From NCBI RefSeq assembly GCF_001528665.1, contig NZ_BBYJ01000017.1, positions 389,681-453,680 of the forward strand: a DNA stretch of 64,000 bases, in the 5' to 3' direction. Below the pieces are notes generated by a model. That model was given only the letters and a program-made list of their open reading frames with translations, was not told where the DNA came from and made no database searches. Origin of the DNA: Microtetraspora malaysiensis. Its GTDB lineage: Bacteria > Actinomycetota > Actinomycetes > Streptosporangiales > Streptosporangiaceae. Both the position numbers and the translations under genes were made by a program. Within the stretch, counting starts at the first letter, position 1. Every line of letters begins with the position of its first letter. Positions 34,272 to 46,061 of this stretch are shown piece by piece.

Positions 34272-35579
34272 GTGAGCGAGTCAGCCCCTGCGCGGCCGAG
34301 ATCGGCGCCGTTCCACCGGACGTCGGCCTCTGAAAGCGGACGAGACGCCGACGTCATCGTCGTCGGCGCCGGCCCCGCGGGATCGACGACCGCCTTTTAC
34401 CTCGCCCAGGCCGGTCTGACCGTCCTCCTCCTGGAGAAGACCCGCTTCCCGCGCGAGAAGGTGTGCGGCGACGGGCTCACGCCGAGGGCGGTCAAGCAGC
34501 TCATCGACATGGGCGTCGACATCGACGCCCCGGGCTGGATCAGGAACCGGGGCCTGCGGGTCGTCGGCGGCGGCCTGCGCTTCGAGCTCGACTGGCCCGA
34601 GCTGTCCAGCTTCCCCGACTTCGGCCTGGTCCGCACCCGCAAGGACTTCGACCAGATCGTGGCCGACAACGCCGTGCGCGCCGGCGTCACGCTGCTGCAG
34701 GGCGTCAACGTCACCGGCCCGATCCTCGACGAGCGCAGCGGCCACGTCGTGGGCGTCACCGCCAAGCAGGACGGCGAGGAGGTCGCCTTCCGCTCGCGCC
34801 TGGTCGTCGCGGCCGACGGCAACTCCACCCGGCTCTCCCTGGCCATGGGGCTGCACAAGCGGCAGGACCGCCCGATGGGCGTCGCCGTACGGACCTACTT
34901 CACCAGCCCCCGGCACGACGACGACTACCTGGAGACGTGGCTGGAGCTGTGGGACGGCGACACGCTCCTCCCCGGCTACGGCTGGATCTTCGGCGTCGGC
35001 GACGGCACCTCGAACGTCGGTCTCGGGCTGCTGAACACCAGTGACGCGTTCAAGAACATCGATTACCGCGACCTGCTCAAGCGCTGGGTGAAGAACATGC
35101 CCGCGGAGTGGGGGTACAGCGAGGAGAACATGATCGGCCCCGTCCGGGGGGCGGCCCTGCCGATGGGCTTCAACCGGCAGCCGCACTACACTCGGGGCCT
35201 GGTCTTGGTCGGCGACGCCGGCGGCATGATCAACCCGTTCAACGGCGAGGGCATCGCGTACGCCATGGAGACCGGCCGGACCGCGGCAGACGCCGTGGTC
35301 ACCGCGCTTTCCCAGCCCACGCCCGCCCGCCGGGAACGGGTGCTGCGGGCCTACCCGCAGATCCTCAAGGACGCCTATGGTGGCTATTTCACGCTTGGCA
35401 GGTATTTTGTCGAGGCCATCGGCAGGCCCGGCGTGATGAACTTCGCCACGCGGCATGCCATGCCGCACCCGCGGTTGATGAGGTTCGCCCTGAAGCTCCT
35501 GGGCAATCTCACCGACCCGCGGGGTGACGCGTCCGACCGGATCATCAACGCACTCTCCAAGGTGGCTCCGTCCGCATGA
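34272..35579 (+). CDS. menJ: geranylgeranyl reductase family protein, menaquinone reductase-like
   Basis: FAD-dependent oxidoreductase of 435 residues. VIVVGAGPAGSTTAFYLAQA is the FAD dinucleotide motif, then EKTRFPREKVCGDGLTPRAV and the second FAD motif VLVGDAGGMINPFNGEGIAY. In mycobacteria the homologous MenJ partly saturates the menaquinone side chain. The position between menG and nuoA supports this. It begins with GTG at 34272 downstream of the Rex operator and is probably the first gene of a 16-gene transcript; it is 43 bp from nuoA. Confidence 0.88.
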   Translation: MSESAPARPRSAPFHRTSASESGRDADVIVVGAGPAGSTTAFYLAQAGLTVLLLEKTRFPREKVCGDGLTPRAVKQLIDMGVDIDAPGWIRNRGLRVVGGGLRFELDWPELSSFPDFGLVRTRKDFDQIVADNAVRAGVTLLQGVNVTGPILDERSGHVVGVTAKQDGEEVAFRSRLVVAADGNSTRLSLAMGLHKRQDRPMGVAVRTYFTSPRHDDDYLETWLELWDGDTLLPGYGWIFGVGDGTSNVGLGLLNTSDAFKNIDYRDLLKRWVKNMPAEWGYSEENMIGPVRGAALPMGFNRQPHYTRGLVLVGDAGGMINPFNGEGIAYAMETGRTAADAVVTALSQPTPARRERVLRAYPQILKDAYGGYFTLGRYFVEAIGRPGVMNFATRHAMPHPRLMRFALKLLGNLTDPRGDASDRIINALSKVAPSA

Positions 35580-35622
35580 GATCGATCACCCTTTTCCACC
35601 GAGCAAACGAGGACATGTAGCC

Positions 35623-35982
35623 ATGGAGCTGTATGTGCCCATCCTGGTGCTCGCGGTCCTCGCGGCGGGATTCGCCGCGTTCTCCGTCAGCATCGCCCCC
35701 TTCACCGGGCCGAAGCGCTGGAACCGCGCCAAGCTGGACGCCTACGAGTGCGGCATCGAGCCGACCCCGCAGCCCGTCGGCGGTGGACGCTTCCCGCTGA
35801 AGTACATGATCACAGCGATGCTGTTCATCGTGTTCGACATCGAGATCATCTTCCTCTATCCGTGGGCGGTCGCGTTCGACAGTCTCGGCCTGTTCGGGCT
35901 GGTCGAGATGGTGCTGTTCATTGTCACCGTCCTCGTGGCGTACGCCTATGTGTGGCGCCGCCGCGGTCTTGATTGGGATTAG
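35623..35982 (+). CDS. nuoA: NADH-quinone oxidoreductase subunit A
   Basis: Membrane subunit of complex I, 119 residues and three helices. Conserved stretches are [31 protein letters not shown] and [10 protein letters not shown], with the loop that contacts the quinone cavity. The ATG at 35623 follows GAGGAC and gives the standard length. First of the 14 nuo genes; 2 bp before nuoB. Confidence 0.96.
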   Translation: MELYVPILVLAVLAAGFAAFSVSIAPFTGPKRWNRAKLDAYECGIEPTPQPVGGGRFPLKYMITAMLFIVFDIEIIFLYPWAVAFDSLGLFGLVEMVLFIVTVLVAYAYVWRRRGLDWD

Positions 35983-35984
35983 CC

Positions 35985-36536
35985 ATGGGTCTTGAAGAGA
36001 AACTGCCGAGCGGCTTCATCCTGACGACGGTCGAGCAGGTGGCCGGCTGGGCGCGGAAGAGTTCGGTCTGGCCCGCGACGTTCGGTCTCGCGTGCTGCGC
36101 GATCGAGCTGATGGCGACCGGCGCCGCCAAGCACGACCTCGCGCGGTTCGGCATGGAGCGGGCCTCCGCCTCGCCGCGTCAGGCCGACCTGATGATCGTG
36201 GCAGGCCGCCTGTCGCAGAAGATGGCGCCCGTGCTGCGTCAGATCTACGACCAGATGGCCGAGCCCAAGTGGGTCATCGCGATGGGTGTCTGCGCGTCCA
36301 GTGGCGGCATGTTCAACAACTACGCCATCGTGCAGGGCGTGGACCACGTCGTGCCGGTCGACATCTACCTGCCGGGCTGCCCGCCCCGGCCCGAGATGCT
36401 GATCGACGCCATCGTGAAGCTGCACGACAAGATCCAGAACATGAAGTTCGGCGCCCACCGCGCCAAGCAGATCGACGAGCTCGAGCTTCAGGCACTGCGG
36501 ACGCTGCCGTTGATCGACCAGGGAGCGGACAGATGA
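35985..36536 (+). CDS. nuoB: NADH-quinone oxidoreductase subunit B
   Basis: Carries cluster N2, the last iron-sulfur centre before quinone. Cysteines of N2 are in [23 protein letters not shown] and [10 protein letters not shown]. It has 183 residues with the ATG at 35985. The upstream in-frame TTG at 35973 would lie inside nuoA and is not needed. After its stop there are 55 bp before nuoC, the largest internal gap in the operon (see the separate finding). Confidence 0.96.
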   Translation: MGLEEKLPSGFILTTVEQVAGWARKSSVWPATFGLACCAIELMATGAAKHDLARFGMERASASPRQADLMIVAGRLSQKMAPVLRQIYDQMAEPKWVIAMGVCASSGGMFNNYAIVQGVDHVVPVDIYLPGCPPRPEMLIDAIVKLHDKIQNMKFGAHRAKQIDELELQALRTLPLIDQGADR

Positions 36537-36591
36537 GCGCGAACGCGAGGAACGAACGCTTCGTGCGGAATTCGTGGAGCGGAGCCACCAG

Positions 36592-37281
36592 ATGAGCAGC
36601 GACAACCTCCCCGGCGTGCCGCAGGGCGAGGCGACGGAACAGGCCGCCGAGCGCGTCGCCCGCACGGGCATGTTCGGCGCCAAGGGCACCGGCGACACCT
36701 CCGGTTACGGCCGCCTGGTCGTCCGGCACGCGCCCCAGCTGGCCAGCGAGCGGCCGTACGGGTCCTACTTCGACGAGGTGGCCGACGCGCTGGAGCCCGT
36801 CGCCGGCGACGCGATCGAGCGCGTGGTCGTGGATCGCGACGAGATCACCTTCCACATCGCGCGTGAGCGTCTCGTCGAGGCGATGCGCCACCTGCGCGAC
36901 GACCCGGCGCTGCGGTTCGAGCTTTCGCTCGGCGTCTCCGGCGTCCACTACCCGGACGAGACGGGCGCCGAGCTGCGCGCCGTCTACCACCTGTGCTCGA
37001 TCACGCACAACCGGCGGGTCCGCGTCGAGGTCTCCTGCCCCGACTCCGATCGGCACATCCCGTCCACCGTTTCTGTCTACCCGACGCACGACTGGCACGA
37101 GCGGGAGACGTACGACTTTTTCGGGATCATCTTCGACGGGCACCCGGCACTGACTCGCATCGAGATGCCCGACGACTGGGAGGGTCACCCCCAGCGCAAG
37201 GACTACCCCCTCGGCGGCATCCCGGTGGAGTACCGCGGCGCCGAGACCCCCGCGCCGGACCAGAGGAGGTCGTACGCATGA
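36592..37281 (+). CDS. nuoC: NADH-quinone oxidoreductase subunit C
   Basis: 30-kDa-type subunit of the peripheral arm, 229 residues. The signature is in [20 protein letters not shown] and [18 protein letters not shown]. The first 40 residues are a Gly/Ala-rich extension. It starts at ATG 36592 and its stop overlaps nuoD as ATGA. It is not fused to NuoD, unlike in E. coli. Confidence 0.96.
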   Translation: MSSDNLPGVPQGEATEQAAERVARTGMFGAKGTGDTSGYGRLVVRHAPQLASERPYGSYFDEVADALEPVAGDAIERVVVDRDEITFHIARERLVEAMRHLRDDPALRFELSLGVSGVHYPDETGAELRAVYHLCSITHNRRVRVEVSCPDSDRHIPSTVSVYPTHDWHERETYDFFGIIFDGHPALTRIEMPDDWEGHPQRKDYPLGGIPVEYRGAETPAPDQRRSYA

Positions 37282-38594
37282 GTACAACGACGACCGAGGG
37301 CAAGGTCTACGACGTCGCCGGTCAGGACTGGGACGAGCTGGTCGAGACGGTCACCGAGACCGCCGAAGAGCGCCTGGTCATCAACATGGGCCCGCAGCAC
37401 CCGTCCACGCACGGCGTGCTCCGGCTGGTCCTGACGCTCGACGGCGAGACGGTGACCGAGGCCCGGACGGTGATCGGGTACCTCCACACCGGCATCGAGA
37501 AGAACATGGAGTTCCGGACGTGGACCCAGGGGGTCACGTTCGTCACCCGCATGGACTACCTCGCGCCGATCTTCAATGAGACGGCGTACTGCATGGGCGT
37601 CGAGAAGCTCCTCGGCATCACCGATCGGATCCCCGAGCGGGCCCAGGCGATCCGCGTGATGATGATGGAGCTCAACCGGATCTCCTCGCACCTGGTGGCG
37701 CTCGCCACCTACGGCCTGGAGCTGGGCGCCACCACGCCGATGATCTTCGGCTTCCGCGAGCGCGAGATGATCCTCGACCTGTTCGAGTACATCACCGGCC
37801 TGCGCATGAACATGGCGTACGTACGGCCGGGCGGCGTGAGCGTCGACCTGCCGGCGGGGGCCGTCGACAAGATCGGCGAGTTCCTCAAGATCATGCCGAA
37901 GCGCATCAAGGACATGCGCAAGCTGCTCGACGAGAACCCGGTCTACACCCGCAGGACCAAGGACGTCGCCTACCTCGACCTGACCGGCTGCATGGCCCTC
38001 GGCATCACCGGGCCGATGCTCCGCGCGGCGGGCCTCCCCTGGGACCTGCGCAAGTCGCAGCCCTACTGCGGTTATGAGACGTACGAGTTCGACGTCCCGA
38101 CCGAGAAGACCTGCGACGTGTACGGCCGCTACCTCGTCCGCATGGCCGAGATGGAGGAGTCGCTGAAGATCGTCGAGCAGGCGCTCGACCGCCTGACCGG
38201 CCCGCTCAAGGGCGGCTCGGTGATGATCGACGACAAGAAGATCGGCTGGCCGTCGCAGCTCGCGCTCGGCCCTGACGGTCTCGGCAACTCGCCCGACCAC
38301 ATCGCGCACATCATGGGCAGCTCGATGGAAGCCCTGATCCACCACTTCAAGCTGGTGACCGAGGGCTTCCGGGTTCCGGCCGGCCAGGTGTACTCGGCGG
38401 TGGAGTCGCCGCGCGGCGAGCTGGGCGCGCACGTGGTCAGCGACGGCGGGACGCGGCCCTTCCGTGTCCACTTCCGCGACCCGTCCTTCACGAACCTGCA
38501 GGCCGTGCCGGCGACCTGCGAAGGTGGCATGATCGCCGACGTCATCTCGGCTGTCGCCTCGATCGACCCGGTCATGGGAGGTGTGGACCGGTGA
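37278..38594 (+). CDS. nuoD: NADH-quinone oxidoreductase subunit D
   Basis: 49-kDa-type subunit that lines the quinone-reduction site with NuoB, 438 residues. Seen are [53 protein letters not shown] and the end [15 protein letters not shown], with [11 protein letters not shown] at the C-terminus. The start is the ATG at 37278, six bases after a strong AGAGGAGG site (37262-37269). Confidence 0.97.
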   Translation: MSTTTTEGKVYDVAGQDWDELVETVTETAEERLVINMGPQHPSTHGVLRLVLTLDGETVTEARTVIGYLHTGIEKNMEFRTWTQGVTFVTRMDYLAPIFNETAYCMGVEKLLGITDRIPERAQAIRVMMMELNRISSHLVALATYGLELGATTPMIFGFREREMILDLFEYITGLRMNMAYVRPGGVSVDLPAGAVDKIGEFLKIMPKRIKDMRKLLDENPVYTRRTKDVAYLDLTGCMALGITGPMLRAAGLPWDLRKSQPYCGYETYEFDVPTEKTCDVYGRYLVRMAEMEESLKIVEQALDRLTGPLKGGSVMIDDKKIGWPSQLALGPDGLGNSPDHIAHIMGSSMEALIHHFKLVTEGFRVPAGQVYSAVESPRGELGAHVVSDGGTRPFRVHFRDPSFTNLQAVPATCEGGMIADVISAVASIDPVMGGVDR

Positions 38595-39258
38595 CCTACT
38601 CACCTGAGGTCCGCGAGCGTCTGGAGACGGACGCCAAGGAAATCATCGGCCGCTACCCCAAGGCCAGGTCGGCCCTGCTGCCGCTGCTGCACCTGGTGCA
38701 GTCGGAGGACGGCCACGTCTCCGACGACGGTTACGAGTTCTGCGCCGAGATGCTCGGCCTGAGCAAGGCCGAAGTCGTGGGCGTCGCGACCTTCTACACC
38801 ATGTACAAGCGCAAGCCCGCGGGCGACTACAACGTGGGCGTCTGCATCAACACGCTGTGCGCGGTCATGGGCGGCGACCAGATCTGGGAGGAGCTCTCCG
38901 AGCACGTCGGCGTCGGCCACGACGAGACCACGCCGGACGGCAAGGTCACGCTGGAGCGGCTGGAGTGCAACGCCGCCTGCGACTTCGCCCCGGTGATGAT
39001 GGTCAACTGGGAGTTCTTCGACAACCAGACTCCGGAGTCGGCCAAGCAGCTCGTGGACGACCTGCGCGCCGGCAAGGAGATCACGCCGACCCGCGGCCCC
39101 AAGAAGCTGTGCACGTTCAAGGAGTCCGCGCGGGTCCTCGCCGGACTGCCGGACGGGCTGGCCGGTGAGGGCCCCTCGGCCGCCGGACCGTCCCTGGAAG
39201 GTTTGAAGGTCGCCAAGGCCAACGGCTGGGAGGCGCCCGGAGGAGCGGTGAGCGACCG

Positions 39259-39262
<4 letters not shown>
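38591..39262 (+). CDS. nuoE: NADH-quinone oxidoreductase subunit E
   Basis: 24-kDa subunit with a [2Fe-2S] cluster (N1a), 223 residues. The four cysteines are in [13 protein letters not shown] and [16 protein letters not shown]. An N-terminal helical bundle ([20 protein letters not shown]) precedes the thioredoxin-like domain, and the C-terminal 50 residues form an actinobacterial extension. It starts with GTG overlapping the nuoD stop, and its stop overlaps nuoF. Confidence 0.96.
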
Positions 39263-40541
<1,279 letters not shown>

Positions 40542-40545
<4 letters not shown>

Positions 40546-42989
40546 CGGTTCAGACAACGCAGCCGGAACAGCCCGTCGTGACCATGGTGACCTTGACCAT
40601 CGACGGCTTCCAGATCAGCGTGCCGAAGGGCACCCTGATCATCCGGGCCGCTGAGCTGCTCGGGATCCAGATCCCCCGGTTCTGCGACCACCCGCTGCTC
40701 GATCCCGCGGCGAACTGCCGCCAGTGCCTGGTGGACATCCCCGACGCCGGAAACGGCCGCGGCTTCCCCAAGCCGCAGCCGTCCTGCGCCATCGAAGTGG
40801 CCGAGGGCATGGTGATTCAGACGCAGCTCACCTCGCCGGTGGCCGAGAAGGCCCAGCGCGGTGTGATGGAGATGCTGCTCCTGAACCACCCGCTCGACTG
40901 CCCGGTCTGCGACAAGGGCGGCGAGTGCCCTCTGCAGAACCAGGCCATGTCGAACGGCCAGGGCGAGAGCCGGTTCGTGGAGCAGAAGCGGACCTTCGAG
41001 AAGCCGATCGCGCTGTCCACCGAGGTGCTGCTCGACCGCGAGCGCTGCATCCAGTGCGCGCGGTGCATCCGCTTCTCCGACCAGATCGCCGGTGACCCGC
41101 TCATCGACTTCTTCGAGCGCGGGGCCAAGGAGCAGGTGGGCGTCGCCGACGGCGAGCCGTTCGAGTCCTACTTCTCGGGCAACACCATCCAGATCTGCCC
41201 GGTGGGCGCGCTGACCGGCGCCGCGTACCGGTTCCGCTCCCGCCCGTTCGACCTGGTGTCCACGCCGAGCGCCTGTGAGCACTGCGCCTCCGGCTGCTCT
41301 CTGCGTACGGACCACCGCCGCGGCCGGGTCACCCGCCGCCTGGCCGGGGACGACCCGCAGGTCAACGAGGAGTGGAACTGCGACAAGGGCCGCTGGGCGT
41401 TCCAGTACGCGACCCAGCCCGACCGGCTCAAGACGCCGCTGGTCCGTGACGAGGACGGCAAGCTCGTGCCCGCGTCGTGGCCGGAGGCGCTCGAAGTCGC
41501 GGCCAAGGGTCTCGCGGCGGCGCGCGGCAAGGCGGGTGTGCTCGTCGGTGGCCGCGTCACCGTCGAGGACGCCTACGCGTACGGCAAGTTCGCCCGGGTC
41601 GCGCTCGGCACCAACGACATCGACTTCCGCTCCCGCCCGCTGTCGGACGAGGAGGCCCGCTTCCTCGCCCACGCCGTCGCGGGCAAGGGCATCGAGGTCT
41701 CCTACGCCGACCTGGAGCAGGCCCCGGCCGTGCTCCTCGCCGGGTTCGAGCCCGAGGAGGAGTCGCCGATCGTCTTCCTGCGGCTGCGCAAGGCCGCGCG
41801 GAAGAAGGGCCTCAAGGTCTACTCCCTGGCGCCGTTCGCCACTCCGGGCCTGACCAAGATGCGCGGGACGCTGCTGCGGACCGTGCCCGGCGGCGAGGCC
41901 GAGGCCATCGGCGACCTGATCAACTCCGGCGCCGACCTGCTCCCCGCAGGCTCGGTCATCTTGGCCGGTGAGCGGCTCGCCACCGCCCAGGGCGCGCTGT
42001 CCGCCGTCCTGCGGCTGGCGCAGACCACCGGCGCGAAGCTCGCCTGGGTGCCGCGCCGGGCCGGTGAGCGGGGCGCGATCGAGGCGGGCGCGCTGCCGAA
42101 CCTGCTGCCGATCGGCCGCCCGGTCGCCGACGAGGCGGCCCGGGCCGAGGTGGCCAGGGCGTGGAACGTCTCGGCTCTGCCCGAGGCCGAGGGCCGCGAC
42201 ACCGGCGGCATCCTCACCGCCGCCCTTGAGGGCGAGCTCGACGCGCTGGTCGTCGCCGGTGTCGATCCGTACGACCTTGCCGACCCGGGCCGGGCGCTGG
42301 CCGCGCTGGAGAACACGCCGTTCATCGTCAGCCTGGAGGTCCGCGCCAGCGCGGTGACCGACCGGGCCGACGTCGTGCTCCCGGTCGCCGTGGTGGCCGA
42401 GAAGTCCGGCACGTTCGTCGACTGGGAGGGCCGTGGCCGCTCCTTCGAGGTCGCGACCGGCGTTCCCGGCGTGATCAGCGATCTCGCCGTCGTCTCGGCC
42501 GTCGCCGACCGGATGGACGTCCACCTGGCGCTGCCGGACGCCGCCGCCGCGCGGCGCGAGCTTGGCGCCCTGGGCTCGTGGCGCGGGCCGCGCGCGGCCG
42601 CGCCGAACGTGAGCGGCGGGCGGCAGGCCCGGGAGCCGGAAGCCGGCGAGGCCGTGCTGGCCACCTGGCACCGGCTGCTCGACGACGGCAGCCTGCAGGA
42701 CGGCGAGCCGTACCTCGCGGGCACCGCCCGCGAGGCGGTCGCGCTGGTGTCCGAGGCCACCGCCGCGGAGATCGGTGTGGCCGACGGCGACAAGGTCACC
42801 GTCGGCGGCTCGGTGACTCTGCCGGTGCGGATCGCCGACCTGCCCGACCGCGTCGTCTGGCTGCCGGCCAACTCCGCCGGCGTCTCGGTCACCCGCGACC
42901 TGCGCGCCGTGGCCGGCGACGTCGTGACGATCTCCGGCGACCAGGTCGTCCTCGAGACCGTGAACGAGGAAGTGGAGACCGACCGATGA
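40542..42989 (+). CDS. nuoG: NADH-quinone oxidoreductase subunit G
   Basis: The large iron-sulfur chain subunit, 815 residues. The N-terminal ferredoxin domain has [17 protein letters not shown]; then the His-Cys3 site in [19 protein letters not shown]; 4Fe-4S ligands in [10 protein letters not shown] and [10 protein letters not shown] further cluster (N7 type) is indicated by [13 protein letters not shown] with a later Cys in [10 protein letters not shown]. The remainder is molybdopterin-oxidoreductase-like without a cofactor. It begins with GTG overlapping the nuoF stop. Confidence 0.96.
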
Positions 42990-44347
42990 ACCCGACCACT
43001 GGTCCCACGCTGGTCGACTTCGGCCACGATCCGTTGTGGCTGTCCATCATCAAGGCCGTGTTCATCTTCGTGGTCCTGATGCTGGGCGTGCTGTTCGGCG
43101 TGTGGTTCGAGCGCAAGCTCATCTCCCGCATGCAGCACCGCTACGGCCCGAACCGGGCGGGCAAGTTCGGCCTGCTCCAGTCGGTGGCCGACGGTCTGAA
43201 GATGGGGCTCAAGGAAGACATCATGCCCCGCACGGTGGACAAGGTCGTCTACCTGCTGGCACCCGTGATCATCGCCGTGCCCGCGTTCCTGGCCTTCTCG
43301 GTCATGCCGTTCGGCCCGATGGTGTCGATCTTCGGCGTGGAGACGCCGCTGCAGCTCACCGACCTGCCGGTCGCGGTGCTGCTGGTCCTGGCGATGGCCT
43401 CGATCGGCGTGTACGGCATCGTGCTCGCCGGATGGGGCTCCCGCTCGCCGTACGCCATCCTGGGCGGTCTGCGTTCCAGCGCCCAGGTGGTCTCGTACGA
43501 GATCGCGATGGGCCTGTCCTTCGTGGCGGTCTTCCTGGCCGCCGGCACGCTCTCCACCTCGGAGATCGTGGCCAAGCAGGCCGGCGGCGGCACCTGGGAC
43601 GTCTTCGGACTGGAGATCCCGCAGCCGTCCTGGTACGCGATCTCGCTCCTGCCCTCGTTCCTGATCTACGCGATCACGATGCTGGGCGAGACGAACCGCG
43701 TGCCGTTCGACCTCCCTGAAGGCGAGGGCGAATTGGTCGGAGGCTTCCACACCGAGTACTCCTCGTCGCTGAAGTTCGCGATGTTCATGCTGGCCGAGTA
43801 CGTGAACGTGTTCACGGTCTCCGGCGTCGCGATCACGCTGTTCCTCGGCGGCTGGCGAGCCCCCTGGCCGATCTCGATATGGGAGGGGGCGAACACCGGC
43901 TGGTGGCCGATGCTCTGGTTCTTCATCAAGCTCGTCCTGGTGTTCGCGTTCTTCGTCTGGGTCCGCGCCTCGTTGCCGCGTGTCCGGTACGACCAGCTGA
44001 TGGCCTTCGGGTGGAAGGTCCTCATCCCCCTCAACCTGGCCTGGATCCTGCTCTACGCCACGCTCAAGGCGCTGCGCGTGCCCGAGAGCAACAAGGCGTT
44101 CATTCTCACCCTCGGCGCGATCATCGTCGTGGGCGGGCTGGCGATCTGGTTCCGGTTCGACACGCTGCTGCAGCGGCGCCGGGAGGCCAAGGCCGCCCAG
44201 ATCGAGGAGGAGTTCGAGCAGCTCCGCGAGGAGCCGGAGGCGGGCGGGTTCCCGGTACCGCCGCTGGACCTCCCGCACTATCACGGCGTTCTGCCGGCAG
44301 GCCAAGCAAGCACCGCGGTCAAGGAGGTGACCAGTGGGAGCAACTGA
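42986..44347 (+). CDS. nuoH: NADH-quinone oxidoreductase subunit H
   Basis: Membrane subunit next to the quinone cavity, 453 residues, eight helices. Conserved motifs are [56 protein letters not shown] and [16 protein letters not shown]. About 50 residues of charged C-terminal tail extend past the last helix, typical for actinobacteria. ATGA overlap with nuoG; overlaps nuoI by 14 bp. Confidence 0.97.
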   Translation: MNPTTGPTLVDFGHDPLWLSIIKAVFIFVVLMLGVLFGVWFERKLISRMQHRYGPNRAGKFGLLQSVADGLKMGLKEDIMPRTVDKVVYLLAPVIIAVPAFLAFSVMPFGPMVSIFGVETPLQLTDLPVAVLLVLAMASIGVYGIVLAGWGSRSPYAILGGLRSSAQVVSYEIAMGLSFVAVFLAAGTLSTSEIVAKQAGGGTWDVFGLEIPQPSWYAISLLPSFLIYAITMLGETNRVPFDLPEGEGELVGGFHTEYSSSLKFAMFMLAEYVNVFTVSGVAITLFLGGWRAPWPISIWEGANTGWWPMLWFFIKLVLVFAFFVWVRASLPRVRYDQLMAFGWKVLIPLNLAWILLYATLKALRVPESNKAFILTLGAIIVVGGLAIWFRFDTLLQRRREAKAAQIEEEFEQLREEPEAGGFPVPPLDLPHYHGVLPAGQASTAVKEVTSGSN

Positions 44348-44849
44348 TTGGCTGAATCCGATCAAGGGATTCGGCGTCACCTTCCACCACATGTTCAAGA
44401 AGCCGGTGACGGTCAACTATCCGGAGGAGAAGCGGCCGACGGCGCCGCGCTTCCACGGACGGCACCAGCTCAACCGGTGGCCCGACGGCCTGGAGAAGTG
44501 TGTCGGCTGCGAGCTGTGCGCCTGGGCCTGCCCGGCGGACGCGATCTTCGTAGAGGGCGCCGACAACACCGAGACCGATCGCTTCTCCCCGGGAGAGCGG
44601 TACGGGCGCACCTACCAGATCAACTATCTGCGGTGCATCCTGTGCGGTCTCTGTATCGAGGCGTGTCCGACGCGGGCTCTGACGATGACCAACGAGTACG
44701 AGCTCGCCGACGCCAGCCGCGAATCCTTGATCTACACCAAGGAGATGCTCCTCGCGCCGCTGGCTCCGGGCATGGAGCAGCCGCCCCACCCGATGCGTCT
44801 CGGCGAGACCGAAGAGGACTACTACCGGTTGGGTCGTAGCAATGGGTGA
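44334..44849 (+). CDS. nuoI: NADH-quinone oxidoreductase subunit I
   Basis: Ferredoxin-like subunit with two [4Fe-4S] clusters (N6a/N6b), 171 residues. The two cluster motifs are [16 protein letters not shown] and [16 protein letters not shown]. It begins with GTG at 44334 inside the nuoH end, preceded by AAGGAGG, which fixes the start. Confidence 0.97.
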   Translation: MGATDWLNPIKGFGVTFHHMFKKPVTVNYPEEKRPTAPRFHGRHQLNRWPDGLEKCVGCELCAWACPADAIFVEGADNTETDRFSPGERYGRTYQINYLRCILCGLCIEACPTRALTMTNEYELADASRESLIYTKEMLLAPLAPGMEQPPHPMRLGETEEDYYRLGRSNG

Positions 44850-45765
44850 GACCATCACGTTCTGGGTGCTGGCGGTCGTGTCCGTGTCCGCCGCGCTCGG
44901 GCTCGTATTCAGCCGCAAGGCGGTCTACTCGGCGTTGATGCTGGGCACCGTCATGCTGTCGCTGGCGGTGCTGTACGCCGTCCAGGACGCTCCGTTCCTG
45001 GCCGCCGTGCAGATCATCGTCTACACGGGCGCGGTCATGATGCTGTTCCTGTTCGTGCTCATGCTCGTGGGCGTGGACTCCTCCGACTCGCTGGTGGAGA
45101 CGATCAGGGGTCAGCGGTTCTGGGCGGTCGTGGCCGGGCTCGCGTTCGCCGCGCTGCTCGGGCTCGGCGTCGGCAACGCCGTACTGTCGGCCCCGAAGGG
45201 GCTGGAGGCGGTGACCGCGAAGGGCAACGTGCCCTCGCTGGCCGAGCTGATCTTCACGCGGTACGTCTTCGCGTTCGAGGTCACGTCGGCGCTGCTGATC
45301 ACCGCGGCGCTCGGCGCGATGGTGCTGGCGCACCGCGAGCGCATCGCGCCGAAGCCGACGCAGAAGGACCTGTCCCGGGCCCGCTTCGTCGAGTACGGCG
45401 AGCACGGTCGCAACCCGGCGCCGCTGCCCGGCCCCGGCACCTACGCCCGGCACAACGCCATCGACATGCCGGCGCTGCTGCCGGACGGCTCGGTCGCGCC
45501 GCTGTCGGTCAACCGCGTGCTCGCCCGTCGCGAGGCCGCCGAGGGCACCCTGGCCCCCGAGATCGCCGCGGCGCTGGAGGCCGAGGAGCGCGAGGCCGCC
45601 GAGCGTACGGCCGACCGGCACGAGGAGCTGGTCCACCACGCGAGCGGCGTCAACGGATCGGGGCCGAACGGCGCCGCGTCCAACGGAGCCGGGCCGACCG
45701 CTTCGGCCGCCCCGGCTGACGAGTCGCCCGCGACGGGCCCGGAGACGGGCGAGGAGGCGAAATGA
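44842..45765 (+). CDS. nuoJ: NADH-quinone oxidoreductase subunit J
   Basis: Membrane subunit of 307 residues. Five helices occupy residues 1-165 ([20 protein letters not shown] is the conserved pi-bulge helix region). The remaining 140 residues are a long cytoplasmic tail ending in a Gly/Ala/Pro/Asn-rich stretch, longer than in most bacteria but usual in actinobacteria. Overlaps nuoI by 8 bp and nuoK by 4. Confidence 0.95.
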   Translation: MGETITFWVLAVVSVSAALGLVFSRKAVYSALMLGTVMLSLAVLYAVQDAPFLAAVQIIVYTGAVMMLFLFVLMLVGVDSSDSLVETIRGQRFWAVVAGLAFAALLGLGVGNAVLSAPKGLEAVTAKGNVPSLAELIFTRYVFAFEVTSALLITAALGAMVLAHRERIAPKPTQKDLSRARFVEYGEHGRNPAPLPGPGTYARHNAIDMPALLPDGSVAPLSVNRVLARREAAEGTLAPEIAAALEAEEREAAERTADRHEELVHHASGVNGSGPNGAASNGAGPTASAAPADESPATGPETGEEAK

Positions 45766-46058
45766 CAACGCACTACCTGGTGCTCTCCGCGCTGCTCTTC
45801 GTGATCGGCGGCGTCGGGGTGCTGGTACGGCGCAACGCCATCGTGGTCTTCATGTGCGTCGAGCTCATGCTCAACGCCTGCAACCTGGCGTTCGTCACCT
45901 TCGCCCGGCAGAACGGCAACCTCGACGGCCAGGTCATCGCCTTCTTCGTGATGATCGTGGCCGCCGCCGAGGTCGTCATCGGCCTGGCCATCATCGTGAC
46001 GATCTTCCGAACCCGCAGGTCCGCGTCCGTCGACGACGTGAACCTGCTGAAGTACTAA
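45762..46058 (+). CDS. nuoK: NADH-quinone oxidoreductase subunit K
   Basis: Small three-helix proton-channel subunit, 98 residues. The conserved glutamates appear in [16 protein letters not shown] and [17 protein letters not shown] overlap with nuoJ, and 3 bp to nuoL. Confidence 0.97.
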   Translation: MTTHYLVLSALLFVIGGVGVLVRRNAIVVFMCVELMLNACNLAFVTFARQNGNLDGQVIAFFVMIVAAAEVVIGLAIIVTIFRTRRSASVDDVNLLKY

Positions 46059-46061
46059 GAG

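Noticed and set aside
41819..44416. 865-codon minus-strand frame opposite nuoG-nuoH-nuoI
   Set aside because: Shadow of the nuo genes, no ribosome site or domain.
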